Shown here: piece after piece, positions 9,102 through 18,736 of the stretch
Numbering within the stretch: the stretch's first letter is position 1
How the letters are laid out: every line of letters starts with the position of its first letter
Assembly (NCBI GenBank): GCA_035549175.1
Contig: DASZRL010000092.1
Span: 73,584 to 137,583 of the forward strand
Length of the DNA stretch: 64,000 bases
Direction: 5' to 3'
Source of the DNA: DASTSN01 sp035549175
GTDB taxonomy: Bacteria > Bacteroidota > Bacteroidia > Chitinophagales > Chitinophagaceae
Notes under the pieces: generated by a model
Seen by the model: only the letters and a program-made list of their open reading frames with translations
Database searches by the model: none
What the model was told of the DNA's origin: nothing
Made by a program: the position numbers and the translations under genes

Positions 9102-10913
9102 TTATACGGCGACCGCTTTGGGTTTACGCTCGCCGATCTGCTGGCGCCACATGGCGTAATAAAGGCCCTTTTCCTCCAGCAGGCTTTCATGCGTGCCGGT
9201 TTCCACCACGTCGCCCTTCTCCAGGACATAGATCCGGTCGGCATGCATGATCGTGGAAAGCCGGTGGGCAATCAGGATCGTGACCTGGTAGCGCTGGGAG
9301 GATACCTCGCGGATGGTCTGGGTGATCTCTTCCTCGGTCAGGGAATCCAGCGCGGAGGTCGCTTCGTCGAAAATCAGCAGGTGCGGTTTACGCAGCAGGG
9401 CCCGGGCGATGCTCAGGCGCTGCTTTTCCCCGCCAGACAGCTTCAGGCCGCCTTCGCCGATCATCGTCTCCAGTCCTTTTTCCGCCCGCTGTAGCAGGGT
9501 CTGGCAGGAGGCCTTTTGCAATACGTCAAACAGGTCTTCCTCGGTGGCCGCAGGATTTACGAAAAGCAGGTTCTCGCGGATGGTTCCTGAAAACAGCTGG
9601 GTATCCTGGGTCACAAAGCCAATCTGGCGGCGCAGGTCCTCGAAATTGATTTCCTTTTCATCCAGGCCGTTATAGAGAATGCGGCCTGACTGGGGCCGGT
9701 AGAGGCCCACCAGCAGTTTCATCAGCGTGGTTTTTCCCGAACCGGATGGACCGACGAATGCGATGGTCTCCCCGGTCCGCACCTGGAAGCTGATCCCGTT
9801 GATGGCGCTTTGCTGGGCGGTCCGGTGCTTGAAGCCCACGCCGCTGAATTCCAGGGTCTGGATATCCCCCAGGTGCCTGGGATTGGCCGGCTGGAGCTCG
9901 GGCTCCTTTTTCATGAGGGATTCAAAATTGTTGAGGGAGGCTTCCGCTTCACGGTAGGATAATATGATATTGCCGATTTCCTGCAGGGGGCCGAAAACAA
10001 AAAAGGAAAAAATCTGCATGGTCACCAGCTGTCCCGCATCCATGTACTTGCGGAAGATCAGCCACATCAGGATAAAAAGTATGATCTGCCGCAGCGTATT
10101 GACCATCGTGCCCTGTATGAAGGAGATGGAGCGGATGCGTTTCACCTTGGTCAGTTCCAGGCCCAGTATCTTGTAGGTATTGCGGTTCAGGCGGCTTACC
10201 TCCTGCTGGGTAAGCCCCAGGCTCTTGACCAGCTCAATGTTCCGCAGGGATTCGGTGGTGGAACCCGCCAGGGCCGTGGTCTGGTTGACGATGTTCTTCT
10301 GGATCGCCTTGATCCGCTTGCTGAGGAAATTGGTGATCAGCGTCAGCAGCAGGATGCCTCCCAGGTAGGCAATCGGGATACTCCAGTGGATGAACAGAGC
10401 GGCATAAACGAAAACGAAGACGACCCCCACGATCACGCCGAACAGCACATTAATGAAATAGTTCATGAATTTTTCCACGTCCGCCCGGACCTTGGTCAGG
10501 ATGGACAGGGTTTCCCCGCTGCGTTGGTCCTCGAATTCCTGATAGGGGAGTTTCATGGCATGCTGCAGGCCGTCGGTGAAGACGCGTGCGCCGAACTTCT
10601 GGATGATCACGTTGAGGAAATAGTCCTGGAAATTCTTGGCGATCCGGCTCACCATGGCCACGGAGATCGAACAGATGACGATGAACCAGACCCCGGGACT
10701 TTTCCAGGAAAAGGAATTAAAGTAGTCCCCGGCGGTAACCGTGGGAACGGAAGGATTTCCCAGCGCGGCCACCCGGAAACGGTTGGCCAGGTTGACCAGT
10801 TTTCCAAACAGGATGGGATCGATCAGGGAGAATCCGATGTTGATGGCGGCCAGGACCAGGGTGAGGATGACCAGCCACCGGTAAGGTTTCAGGTATTTGA
10901 GGAGGATTTTCAT
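9102..10913 (-). CDS. ABC transporter, fused permease and ATP-binding protein (exporter type)
   Basis: Half-transporter of 603 residues: a six-helix transmembrane domain (about 15-320) followed by a nucleotide-binding domain. Walker A is GPSGSGKTT, the Q-loop is FVTQDTQLFSG, the signature is LSGGEKQRLSIARALL and Walker B is HLLIFDEATSALD, with the H-loop in LIAHRLSTI. All catalytic residues are present, so a homodimer should be active. This architecture is shared by lipid A flippases (MsbA-like), multidrug exporters and peptide exporters; nothing nearby points to the substrate. It is convergent with the TonB-dependent receptor gene, 27 bp apart, and not in an obvious operon. Confidence 0.93.
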   Translation of the reverse strand: MKILLKYLKPYRWLVILTLVLAAINIGFSLIDPILFGKLVNLANRFRVAALGNPSVPTVTAGDYFNSFSWKSPGVWFIVICSISVAMVSRIAKNFQDYFLNVIIQKFGARVFTDGLQHAMKLPYQEFEDQRSGETLSILTKVRADVEKFMNYFINVLFGVIVGVVFVFVYAALFIHWSIPIAYLGGILLLTLITNFLSKRIKAIQKNIVNQTTALAGSTTESLRNIELVKSLGLTQQEVSRLNRNTYKILGLELTKVKRIRSISFIQGTMVNTLRQIILFILMWLIFRKYMDAGQLVTMQIFSFFVFGPLQEIGNIILSYREAEASLNNFESLMKKEPELQPANPRHLGDIQTLEFSGVGFKHRTAQQSAINGISFQVRTGETIAFVGPSGSGKTTLMKLLVGLYRPQSGRILYNGLDEKEINFEDLRRQIGFVTQDTQLFSGTIRENLLFVNPAATEEDLFDVLQKASCQTLLQRAEKGLETMIGEGGLKLSGGEKQRLSIARALLRKPHLLIFDEATSALDSLTEEEITQTIREVSSQRYQVTILIAHRLSTIMHADRIYVLEKGDVVETGTHESLLEEKGLYYAMWRQQIGERKPKAVAV

Positions 10914-11213
10914 AACAGTCAGTAGGAATTAGGGGGTTCCCGCATCAAAAATTGCAGCAAAAAAGAAAACGGAAAACATGGCACAGCAGGATGACAGAAA
11001 ACCGAACCGAATATACGAATCCCCCCGCTTTACCCGGCAGAATGGCAGGAGCCGGCTGCTCCTGTCCGTCCCGGTTGGCCGGCGCCGGCCCGTCAATCAC
11101 CTGGGCGTACCATCCTACCATCAGGCAGCCACCTTGTTCACGGCCGCCCGGTCCGTGCCGCCCGCCGGGTCCCGGGGACCTGGGCTCCTGGCTTCTGACT
11201 TCCGGCTGATGGC
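10914..11213. other. Non-coding gap of 300 bp
   Basis: This stretch lies between the start of the ABC transporter and the end of the M1 peptidase, both on the - strand. I see no credible gene. The part next to the transporter is A-rich and should hold its promoter; a loose -7-like TATATTCG occurs on the - strand but without a matching -33 box. The rest is GC-rich without clear repeats. Confidence 0.5.
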
Positions 11214-12812
11214 CTACGGCTGCCGGTAATCAAACAGGAGGTGGACGTCCGGATCCGGCTGCACCTCGGAAATCCCGGGCGGAGCGGGCAGGGTGAAAGA
11301 TTCCTGCGCACGCCGTACCTCGATACGTTCCCGCCGCACGTCTCCGGTTGCCGTGCGGACGGCCAGTTCCAGGGGAAAGGAAAACGGCCTGGGCTGTAAC
11401 TGGCGGACCGTGACGACGAGTTTGCCGGCAACCTGCTTCCAGCCCAGGGAAACGACAGGCACGCCGGGCTGGTACAGCCACTGATCGAAAAAGACCTGGA
11501 GGTTGCGTCCCGACACCTTTTCGAAGACCGCCTGGAGGTCCCGGGTGTCGGCATTGCGGCCGGCATACTGGGCGTAATAGGTACGGATGGAACGCCAGAA
11601 CACCGAATCACCCAGCTGGTGGCGGAGCATATGCAGGATCCAGCCCCCTTTCTGGTAGCTGTTGGGGTTGAGCAGCTGCATGTAGTCGGTCACGGCGGTA
11701 TCTACCACGGGGTGGTTGCTGGACTGGCTGAAGGCGATGACCTCCCGCCGGTCCTGCGCCCGCATAAAGCGGGCCGTATCGGGCCCGTACTTGTTTTCCA
11801 GGTACAGGATGGTGCAGTAGGTGGCAAAACCCTCGCTGAGCCAGAGGTGGCCGAAACTCTTTTCGGTAGCCATGTTGCCAAACCACTGGTGGGCGATTTC
11901 GTGGGCCAGCAGACTTTCATTGCGGCGGGTTCCGCTGATGGAGTTTTCCGAATAAAAGATGGTGTTGGCGTTTTCCAGCCCGCCGAATATCGTTTTGGAC
12001 TGTACATTGGCCAGTTTGCGGTAGCCATACGGGCCGATGTGGTCGATGTAATAGCGCAGGATCCCCGTCGCCTGGGCATAGTCGTAAAATCCCTTGTCGC
12101 GGTCTTCCGGATAAACCCAGCTGGTCACCGGAATGCAATCCACGGTACCGGAGAGGTTCACGGCGAAATCCGCCGCTCCGATCACCATGACTTTGGTGGC
12201 CACCGGCACCTCTTCCTGCCAGTGGGTCAGTCTGCGTCCGTCCGCCAGGTTGGTTTCCTCGACCTGCACCCCGTTGGCGACAACCTGGTAGTGCCCCGGA
12301 GCCGTGATCAGGAACTCCACCGATGCTTTATCTGCCGGGTCATCCACGCAGGGCAGCCAGTTATGTCCCCGGTTGGGCCAGTTGTCGGCAAAGAAGGTCC
12401 GGTGCCCGTATTTATTGCGGGAAATGATCAGGCCATCGGCCGGGATACCGACATACCGTATCTCGAAACGTCTTGTCTGGCCGGCCTGGCAGCCGCCCTG
12501 CGGGCGCACCACCAGCCGGTCTCCTTCCCGCGTGTAGGGGACGGTTTCCTGGTTCTCCGTGACCCGGTACACGAACATGCCGCGGCCCTTTTCGTTGACC
12601 GGGCTGAGGTCCAGCGGGACCTGGTCCGTCGCGGCCAGCACCCGCAGGGTAATCGTGGCGACTCCGCGAATGGTATCGGTGGCATCGGACAGTTCAATCC
12701 GGAAGGCGTAATGCTGCACATCCAGCAGGCCGGTGCGGGACGCACCGCGGGCAGCCTGCGGGGCTGCCCGCAAACCGGCCAGGACCAGGCAGGCAAGTAA
12801 TAATTTTTGCAT
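11214..12812 (-). CDS. M1 family aminopeptidase
   Basis: Zinc aminopeptidase of 532 residues with an N-terminal signal peptide, so it is exported. The metal site is HEIAHQW (H304, E305, H308) with the third ligand in LSEGFATY (E327), as in M1 peptidases. The exopeptidase motif, usually GAMEN, reads GGLEN (about 277-281), as in many M1 members from this phylum. It covers the beta-saddle, catalytic and small barrel domains but lacks the large C-terminal helical domain of PepN, giving a length like leukotriene A4 hydrolase-type or cold-active peptidases. No T9SS tail is visible. Start ATG at 12812. Probably feeds on peptides in the periplasm. Confidence 0.93.
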   Translation of the reverse strand: MQKLLLACLVLAGLRAAPQAARGASRTGLLDVQHYAFRIELSDATDTIRGVATITLRVLAATDQVPLDLSPVNEKGRGMFVYRVTENQETVPYTREGDRLVVRPQGGCQAGQTRRFEIRYVGIPADGLIISRNKYGHRTFFADNWPNRGHNWLPCVDDPADKASVEFLITAPGHYQVVANGVQVEETNLADGRRLTHWQEEVPVATKVMVIGAADFAVNLSGTVDCIPVTSWVYPEDRDKGFYDYAQATGILRYYIDHIGPYGYRKLANVQSKTIFGGLENANTIFYSENSISGTRRNESLLAHEIAHQWFGNMATEKSFGHLWLSEGFATYCTILYLENKYGPDTARFMRAQDRREVIAFSQSSNHPVVDTAVTDYMQLLNPNSYQKGGWILHMLRHQLGDSVFWRSIRTYYAQYAGRNADTRDLQAVFEKVSGRNLQVFFDQWLYQPGVPVVSLGWKQVAGKLVVTVRQLQPRPFSFPLELAVRTATGDVRRERIEVRRAQESFTLPAPPGISEVQPDPDVHLLFDYRQP

Positions 12813-12875
12813 GGGGAATACGTTAGGGTGAACCGGAAGGGAAGATAGTATTTCTTAAGGCTCCGGCCTCCGCCT

Positions 12876-14192
12876 TCACAAATTTTCCAGCATGTCAACC
12901 ACCTTTTCCCGCTTGAGGATCACGTATCCCAGCCGGTCATTGCTGATGCCGTCGCGCAGCTGGTAGCTGAAAACCAGCTGGTCGTCTTCCACATTCGTTT
13001 CGAAATACTTGAAACTGATATTGGGGTAGATCCGCAACTCCTCGCCGATCTCATAAAGGTGGGTACTCAGGATAAACAGGGAATTGCGGATCTTGATCAG
13101 GCCCCTGATCACCGTGGTGGAGCATTTCATGGCGTCCTGCACGTTGGTTCCCTTGAAAAGCTCGTCGATCAGCACGAGCCATTTTCGCCCGTCATTTATT
13201 TTCTGGATCGTGTTTTTGATGCGCTGGACTTCGTTGAAGAAAAAGCTTTCCCCCCGGGCGATATTGTCGACCACGTTGATGTTGCTGAGCAGGCCGTCGA
13301 ACTGCGTGAGCCGCATGCGGAGGGCCGGGACCCCCATGCCCAGGTGGGCCAGGAACACCGAGGAGCCCACCGCTTTGATCAGCGTACTCTTGCCGGCCAT
13401 GTTGGCCCCGGTCAGAAACAGGAAATTGTGCTGCTGGTTCAGTTCGACCTGGTAGGCGACCGGGTTCGGCAGCAGGATATGGTACAGCCCCTCGGCCTCC
13501 ACCAGCGGGGCGGACGATTCCACGAATTCGGGGAAGACCAGGGCATATTTTTTCATGGCTACGGCCATGGAGAACCAGGCGTCCAGGCGGCTGAATATGT
13601 CGATCAGCTCCAGGGTGTCCGTCTTGTAACGGCCCCGCAGGAAAAAGGCGTAATACAGGTTGGCGGCGGGGGTGAACCGGTCCGAGGGTCGCGTGTCGGC
13701 CAGGCGGGCCAGCGGTTCCTCCTGCAGCAGCTGGTTGATCCGGCCCATGTATAACCGGAAATAGGCGGGCTGGTTCTGTAGGTCAAAGAGACCGGCCAGT
13801 TTTTTGATGCCCCGGTAAAAATCCGCAAAGTGTTTCACCGAGTATTTGATCATGGCATAATCCTCGGTGTGCAGCCATTTGTAGGCCAGGCTGCTGAAGG
13901 CATTGGGCTGGGCCGGTATCGGGTCAAAGGCATAGTCGAGGAACTTGCCCATCACCATGATCGTCCCGTTGCTGATTTCCTCGGGCCAGTCACCAAGATG
14001 TTCCGCCAGGGTCCGTATGACCTGCTGGGTGCCCAGGATATTTTCCAGGCGGTCATGGGGCTCGCTGAAGAATTTGCGCAGCCACTCCTTGCCGCCTACG
14101 GTTCGCGTGAAATTGAGTTTGTGAAAGATGGAGAACTCCTCTTCCTCATGGAATATGGAAATGTCGTTGAACGATATCTTGTCTATTTCCAT
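12876..14192 (-). CDS. MutS-related ATPase (core and ATPase domains only)
   Basis: Protein of 438 residues from the ATG at 14192 (MEIDKISFND). It has the lever/clamp-like helical middle part and the C-terminal MutS ABC ATPase: Walker A GANMAGKST at 262-270, the Walker B region KWLVLIDELFKGTN, and ILSTHL. The mismatch-recognition and connector domains of MutS are missing and there is no Smr nuclease domain as in MutS2. It belongs to the group of short MutS-like proteins seen in Bacteroidota, whose role is not established. It starts 10 nt after the dihydroorotase stop, so the two are cotranscribed. Confidence 0.9.
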   Translation of the reverse strand: MEIDKISFNDISIFHEEEEFSIFHKLNFTRTVGGKEWLRKFFSEPHDRLENILGTQQVIRTLAEHLGDWPEEISNGTIMVMGKFLDYAFDPIPAQPNAFSSLAYKWLHTEDYAMIKYSVKHFADFYRGIKKLAGLFDLQNQPAYFRLYMGRINQLLQEEPLARLADTRPSDRFTPAANLYYAFFLRGRYKTDTLELIDIFSRLDAWFSMAVAMKKYALVFPEFVESSAPLVEAEGLYHILLPNPVAYQVELNQQHNFLFLTGANMAGKSTLIKAVGSSVFLAHLGMGVPALRMRLTQFDGLLSNINVVDNIARGESFFFNEVQRIKNTIQKINDGRKWLVLIDELFKGTNVQDAMKCSTTVIRGLIKIRNSLFILSTHLYEIGEELRIYPNISFKYFETNVEDDQLVFSYQLRDGISNDRLGYVILKREKVVDMLENL

Positions 14193-14202
14193 GATCGGTG
14201 CA

Positions 14203-15546
14203 CTAACGGTTAAATACCAGCCGCTGTCCCCATTGGGATTCATCGAAGACCCCGTTTCCATAAACCAGGTGGCCGTTCACGAACGTATGGGTCAGGGTCG
14301 CGGGAAACTCAAAGCCTTCCAGCGGGCTCCAGCCGCATTTGTAACGTATCGTGTCGGGCGTGACCCGGGAGGGCCTATTCAGGTCCACGATCACCAGGTC
14401 GGCATGGTAGCCCTCCCGGATATAGCCCCGGTCTGCCACCCGGAAGCAATCCGCCACGGCATGGCTCATTTTTTCAGCGATCCGCTCCAGGCTGATTCGT
14501 CCCTGGCGGTGGTAGTGCAGCATCAGCAGCAGGGGATGTTGCACCAGGGGCAGCCCGGCGGGGGCCTTTTCGTAGGGGGCCTGCTTTTCCTCCAGGGTAT
14601 GGGGCGCGTGGTCGGTTGCAATGATGTCCAGCCGGTTATCCAGCAGGGCCTCCCACAGCGCTTCCCGGTTATGGGGAGCCTTGATGGCCGGGTTGCACTT
14701 AATCAGGTTGCCCAGCCGCGGGTAGTCCTCGCTGGTGAAATGCAGGTGGTGGACGCAAACCTCGGCCGTAATGCGTTTTTGTTCCAGGGGGACCAGGTTG
14801 GTAAAGAGCTGCAGTTCCCGCTGGGTGCTGATATGCAGGATGTGCAGCCGGGTGTCGTACTTCTTGGCGATCTGGATGGCGTAGAGCGAAGAAGCGTAGC
14901 AGGATTCCTCATCCCGGATGACCGGATGGTCGGCGGCTGTCAGCGGCGCGGGATCCTGGCGCCGGCGCTCCAGGTTGGCGCGGATGATACGCTCATCCTC
15001 GCAATGGGTGGCAATGAGCAATTCGCTTTCCCGGAACAGGGTGTCGAGGGTGCGCGCGTTGTCCACCAGCAGGTTCCCGGTGGAGGAGCCCATAAAGATC
15101 TTCACTCCGCAAACCGTATTTTTTTTCGCATTGGTGCGCAGGACCTCGTCGGTATTGTCATTGGAGGTTCCCATGAAGAACGAGTAGTTGGCCAGTGAAT
15201 GGCGGGCTGCCAGGGCATACTTGGCCTCCAGCAGGTCCTGGGTGAATGCGGGCGGCTGGGTGTTGGGCATTTCCATGAAACTTGTTACGCCTCCGGCGAC
15301 GGCTGCGCGGGCCTCCGTGTAGATGGTTGCCTTATGCGTCAGGCCGGGTTCCCGGAAATGTACCTGGTCGTCTATGACTCCGGGTAACAGGTAACGCCCC
15401 TCCCCATCGATCTCGCGCACATTTCCCGGGGATTGGCTTATCCGTGAGGCTATCTTTTCGATGCGTCCGCCCCGGATCAGCACGTCTGCAGCTACGATCC
15501 TTCCTTCGTTGACGATCTGGATATTTTTTATCAGGTAATTTTGCAT
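14203..15546 (-). CDS. pyrC: Dihydroorotase
   Basis: Amidohydrolase of 447 residues that closes carbamoyl-aspartate to dihydroorotate in pyrimidine synthesis. The start is ATG at 15546 (MQNYLIKNIQ); the frame happens to stay open far upstream, antisense to the next gene. Motifs: DDQVHFREPG (about 59-68), VKIFMGSSTG with the lysine that is carbamylated in the family, THCED, LHILHIST and TDHAPHT. In the first motif the usual D-x-H-x-H metal site has Gln in place of the first His. I recall DDQVHFREPG as common in this phylum, so the enzyme is probably active. It forms an operon with the MutS-related gene and is divergent from the Wzi-like gene, 30 bp away. Confidence 0.93.
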   Translation of the reverse strand: MQNYLIKNIQIVNEGRIVAADVLIRGGRIEKIASRISQSPGNVREIDGEGRYLLPGVIDDQVHFREPGLTHKATIYTEARAAVAGGVTSFMEMPNTQPPAFTQDLLEAKYALAARHSLANYSFFMGTSNDNTDEVLRTNAKKNTVCGVKIFMGSSTGNLLVDNARTLDTLFRESELLIATHCEDERIIRANLERRRQDPAPLTAADHPVIRDEESCYASSLYAIQIAKKYDTRLHILHISTQRELQLFTNLVPLEQKRITAEVCVHHLHFTSEDYPRLGNLIKCNPAIKAPHNREALWEALLDNRLDIIATDHAPHTLEEKQAPYEKAPAGLPLVQHPLLLMLHYHRQGRISLERIAEKMSHAVADCFRVADRGYIREGYHADLVIVDLNRPSRVTPDTIRYKCGWSPLEGFEFPATLTHTFVNGHLVYGNGVFDESQWGQRLVFNR

Positions 15547-15576
15547 AATTTGTCCGGCAAATAAAGTTGGTAGTGC

Positions 15577-17262
15577 ATGCAATATAAGCAAACCCTGGTA
15601 AGACTCCTTTTTCTGCTGCCTGCCTTCGGCGCGCATGCCCAATCCACCTACCTGGCGCAGGGGGATAAGAGCTACATCCTGCTGGACCGGCTGGAAATCA
15701 AGGCGGGCAGGGACAGCATCCTGAACTTTTCGTCGCTTCGGCCCTTCAACCGCCGGCAGGTGGTTGCCGGGGCCCAGCACTATGACCGGCAATACCCGGG
15801 CACCCTGTCCCCGGTGGACGCCTATAACCTGCACAGCCTTTACCTCAATAACCTGGAATACCTGCCGGCTGACCAGCAGGATGCCTACCGCAGCAAAAAA
15901 CCGGTGCTTGGCGGATTGTTCAAAACCCCCGCCAACCTCTTCGAGGTTCATGTGAAGGACTTTGACCTGGTTGTCAACCCTGTGCTGCAGTACGTCGTTT
16001 CCAAGGAAAAGGATAATGACCAGCGGCTCTTTCTCAATACGCGTGGCCTGTCCGTCCGGGGCCGCCTGGCCAACAAGATCGGGTTCTATACCTACCTGGC
16101 CGATAACCAGGAACGCGATCCGTCCTACGTCCAGCAATGGATCAGCGACCGGACCGCGGTACCGGGCGAAGGTTTTTATAAACCCTTCAAGGCAGCAGGC
16201 GGTGTCGATTATTTTGATGCCAGGGGGTATTTCACCTTCAACGTGACACGCTATATCGACGTGTCGTTCGGATACGACAGGAATTTCATCGGCAACGGAT
16301 ACCGCAGCCTGCTGCTGAGTGATTTCGGGAACGGTAACCTGTTCCTGCGGCTCAATACCCGGATCTGGAAGCTTAATTACCAGAACCTGTTTATGGAACT
16401 GGCCAATGCCGATCCCCGCACGGGCGACCGGCTGATCGGAAAAAAATACGCCACCATCCATCACCTGGATATGGGGGTAACGCGGTGGCTGAATATCGGC
16501 CTGTTCGAGGCCATCGTGTTCGGCCGCGTGAACCATTTTGAGTTCGGGTATCTCAACCCGATCATTTTTTACCGGTCTGCCGAACAGCAGAACGGAAGTT
16601 ATGATAACTCCCTGGCCGGCCTGGATGTGAAAGCCAACGTAGCCCATCATTTCCAGTTTTACGGGCAGTTGATGCTGGACGAGTTCAAGCTGTCGGAGAT
16701 CAAGCGCAACCGGGGGTGGTGGGCCAACAAATGGGGGATCCAGGTCGGGGCCAAGTATATCGATGCCTTCGGCATCCGGAACCTCGACCTGCAGGTCGAA
16801 CACAACCGGGTGCGCCCCTTTACCTACTCCCACGGTGATTCGGTCGCCAACTATACGCATTTCAACCAGCCCCTGGCCCATCCCCTCGGCGCCAATTTCC
16901 AGGAGTTCATCGCACTGGCCCGCTACCAGCCCGCTCCCCGGTGGACCATTACGGCCAAGGCCATTGCCTACCAGCAGGGCCGTGATTCCTCGTCGGCCAG
17001 CTTTGGCAGCAATATCTTCCTGCCCAATACGCCGCCGTACCGGACCCAGGATTTCGGGTATGATATCGGTTCGGGCTGGAAGACGGATGTATTCTACAGC
17101 TCCCTGCTGCTTTCCTACGAAGTGCGTGAAAACCTGTACCTGGAACTGGGCGCCGCTGCCCGGAGACTGGAGACCAAGACCGCGCCGCTGGTGACCCAGC
17201 AATCCACGGTAATTTCCTTTGGCGTCCGCTGGAACATGCAGCGGCGTGACTTTGAATTCTAG
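15577..17262 (+). CDS. Capsule assembly Wzi-like outer membrane protein
   Basis: Exported protein of 561 residues with a signal peptide cut after FGAHAQ. The rest is rich in alternating aromatic beta strands (for example YIDVSFGYDRNFIGNGYRS), ends in aromatic F-E-F, and resembles the Wzi family of 18-strand barrels that hold capsule polysaccharide at the cell surface. Bacteroidota carry many members of unknown role, often called hypothetical, so a real link to capsule is uncertain. No polysaccharide genes are nearby. It is divergent from dihydroorotase with only 30 bp between the starts. Confidence 0.75.
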   Translation: MQYKQTLVRLLFLLPAFGAHAQSTYLAQGDKSYILLDRLEIKAGRDSILNFSSLRPFNRRQVVAGAQHYDRQYPGTLSPVDAYNLHSLYLNNLEYLPADQQDAYRSKKPVLGGLFKTPANLFEVHVKDFDLVVNPVLQYVVSKEKDNDQRLFLNTRGLSVRGRLANKIGFYTYLADNQERDPSYVQQWISDRTAVPGEGFYKPFKAAGGVDYFDARGYFTFNVTRYIDVSFGYDRNFIGNGYRSLLLSDFGNGNLFLRLNTRIWKLNYQNLFMELANADPRTGDRLIGKKYATIHHLDMGVTRWLNIGLFEAIVFGRVNHFEFGYLNPIIFYRSAEQQNGSYDNSLAGLDVKANVAHHFQFYGQLMLDEFKLSEIKRNRGWWANKWGIQVGAKYIDAFGIRNLDLQVEHNRVRPFTYSHGDSVANYTHFNQPLAHPLGANFQEFIALARYQPAPRWTITAKAIAYQQGRDSSSASFGSNIFLPNTPPYRTQDFGYDIGSGWKTDVFYSSLLLSYEVRENLYLELGAAARRLETKTAPLVTQQSTVISFGVRWNMQRRDFEF

Positions 17263-17270
17263 CGGGAGAC

Positions 17271-18008
17271 TCAGCCTTCCAGGTGGATGGAGAAGACGAT
17301 CATGCGTGACTGGATTTTGTCCAGTACGCTGGAGTATTTGAGGGTCTCGTCCCGGCTGTGCAGGTTGCTCAGGCCATTGCTGAACTTGATCTCGGGGGAA
17401 AAAATGAAACTGGGGAAATAGAAATTAAAACCGATCCCCGCTTCCACGCCGAAATCATATTTGTTGATCTTGACCAGGTCCTCCGCCTTCTTGGCCCGCG
17501 CATTGGATGCCAGGTCAATATCGCCCTTTACGCCGCCCAGCATGTAGACCCTGAAATTCCCGATCCGGTCGCTGTTGAATTTGATCTGGACCGGAAAGCT
17601 CACCAGGACAGATTCGATCAATTTGGTGACATCTGTGCCCAGATCCGGGTCAGGGTATTTGAGCTTATAATACAGTTGCCGTTCGGTAAAAATCAGTTGC
17701 GGGTTCAGCCGGGCCTCGAAGCGGTCACTCAGCCGCTTGGTGGCCGCCAGGCCAAGGGCAAAGCCCCCGGCTTTGACCGGCTCGGCGACCAGTACACTGT
17801 CATTCTGGAGGAACCGGGGATGCATGTCGGTATGGAACCGCGCTGAGTTGATCCCGAGAGTGATCCCGAAATAATAGGGTTTGCTGTCGTGATCGTACTG
17901 GTTGAGATCGGTTTGGGAGTAGGCCGGAGTGCAACAGCTGGCGAGAAGGATGCCCAGGGTCAGGATGGTCAGGGACTTACGGGCTTTCTTCCACTGTATA
18001 TGCAACAT
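17271..18008 (-). CDS. porT: PorT family protein, type IX secretion
   Basis: Protein of 245 residues with a signal peptide (ILTLGILLASCCTPAYSQ) and an eight-strand outer membrane barrel. It matches PorT, a protein needed for the type IX secretion system and gliding machinery of Bacteroidota. The link to ubiE directly upstream, with the porT start inside the ubiE 3' end (40 nt overlap), is as I remember it in other Bacteroidota and strengthens the call. A Cys pair (SCC) near the signal cleavage site could be a lipobox, but family members are usually not lipoproteins. A T9SS substrate candidate is encoded at 20.5-22.1 kb. Confidence 0.8.
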   Translation of the reverse strand: MLHIQWKKARKSLTILTLGILLASCCTPAYSQTDLNQYDHDSKPYYFGITLGINSARFHTDMHPRFLQNDSVLVAEPVKAGGFALGLAATKRLSDRFEARLNPQLIFTERQLYYKLKYPDPDLGTDVTKLIESVLVSFPVQIKFNSDRIGNFRVYMLGGVKGDIDLASNARAKKAEDLVKINKYDFGVEAGIGFNFYFPSFIFSPEIKFSNGLSNLHSRDETLKYSSVLDKIQSRMIVFSIHLEG

Positions 18009-18730
18009 ATTCCTAAGCTTAAAGGTTTATAGGAGGTATCCAGGTACCCCACCCGGTTTAATATATCCACGAAATCCCCGCGGTCCGGAAAGGCAAGGGC
18101 TGATTTATTCAGGTATTGATAGGCTTTCTTGTCGCGGGAGAACCAGCCGGCCAGTTCCGGTGCCAGTGCCCCCATGTACAGGTTGTACAGGCCGCGGGCC
18201 AGGGCATTGCGGGGTTTGGAAAACTCCAGGACGACCAGTCTTCCGCCCGGCTTCAGGACACGCAGCATTTCCTGCAGGCCGGCATGCAGGTTTTCAAAGT
18301 TCCGCACGCCAAAGGCTACCAATACGGCATCAAACGTCCCGGAAGGAAAATTTATTGTTTCGCTGTCGCCTGTTTGCAGGGTTATAACATTTGCAAACCC
18401 CTCTTTTTCAACCTTTTTCCGGCCCAGTTCGAGCATCTGTTCGGAAATGTCGATGCCGGTGATCTGCCTGGTTCCCAGGCGACGGGCGGCCAGGATAGCC
18501 ATGTCCGCCGTTCCGCTTGCCACGTCCAGGATCCGGTCATGCGGTTCATGCTTTAGCAGGTCGACGGCCCGGCGCCGCCAGGTCCGGTCAATGCCTGCCG
18601 AGAGCAGCCGGTTCAAAAAATCGTAGCGTCGGGCGATCCGGTTGAACATCTGGGCTACCTGCTCTTTTTTGGCCGTGCCGGCATCGCCGTAGGGCGTGAT
18701 GGGATCGTGGGGAAGCTTGGAAAGGGACAT
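17969..18730 (-). CDS. ubiE: Demethylmenaquinone methyltransferase
   Basis: SAM-dependent C-methyltransferase that makes the last step of menaquinone synthesis (also called MenG). From ATG 18730 the protein has 253 residues. Family signatures are seen: FNRIARRYDFLNRLLSAGID, the SAM loop LDVASGTADMA, GIDISEQML, FGVRNFENL and LKPGGRLVVLEF. A -7 box TAATTTTG (18737-18744 read on the - strand) ends 6 nt before the ATG, so the mRNA may be leaderless. It is cotranscribed with porT and divergent from engB. Confidence 0.95.
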   Translation of the reverse strand: MSLSKLPHDPITPYGDAGTAKKEQVAQMFNRIARRYDFLNRLLSAGIDRTWRRRAVDLLKHEPHDRILDVASGTADMAILAARRLGTRQITGIDISEQMLELGRKKVEKEGFANVITLQTGDSETINFPSGTFDAVLVAFGVRNFENLHAGLQEMLRVLKPGGRLVVLEFSKPRNALARGLYNLYMGALAPELAGWFSRDKKAYQYLNKSALAFPDRGDFVDILNRVGYLDTSYKPLSLGICCIYSGRKPVSP

Positions 18731-18736
18731 GGGGCG

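Noticed and set aside
9092..9110. Short hairpin GCCGTA/TACGGC between the TonB receptor and ABC transporter genes
   Set aside because: Only six pairs and no T run on either strand; too weak for a terminator call.
15547..17202. The dihydroorotase frame stays open for about 550 further codons upstream, antisense to the Wzi-like gene
   Set aside because: The extra part matches no family and mirrors the codon pattern of the gene on the other strand; the ATG at 15546 gives the normal dihydroorotase N-terminus.
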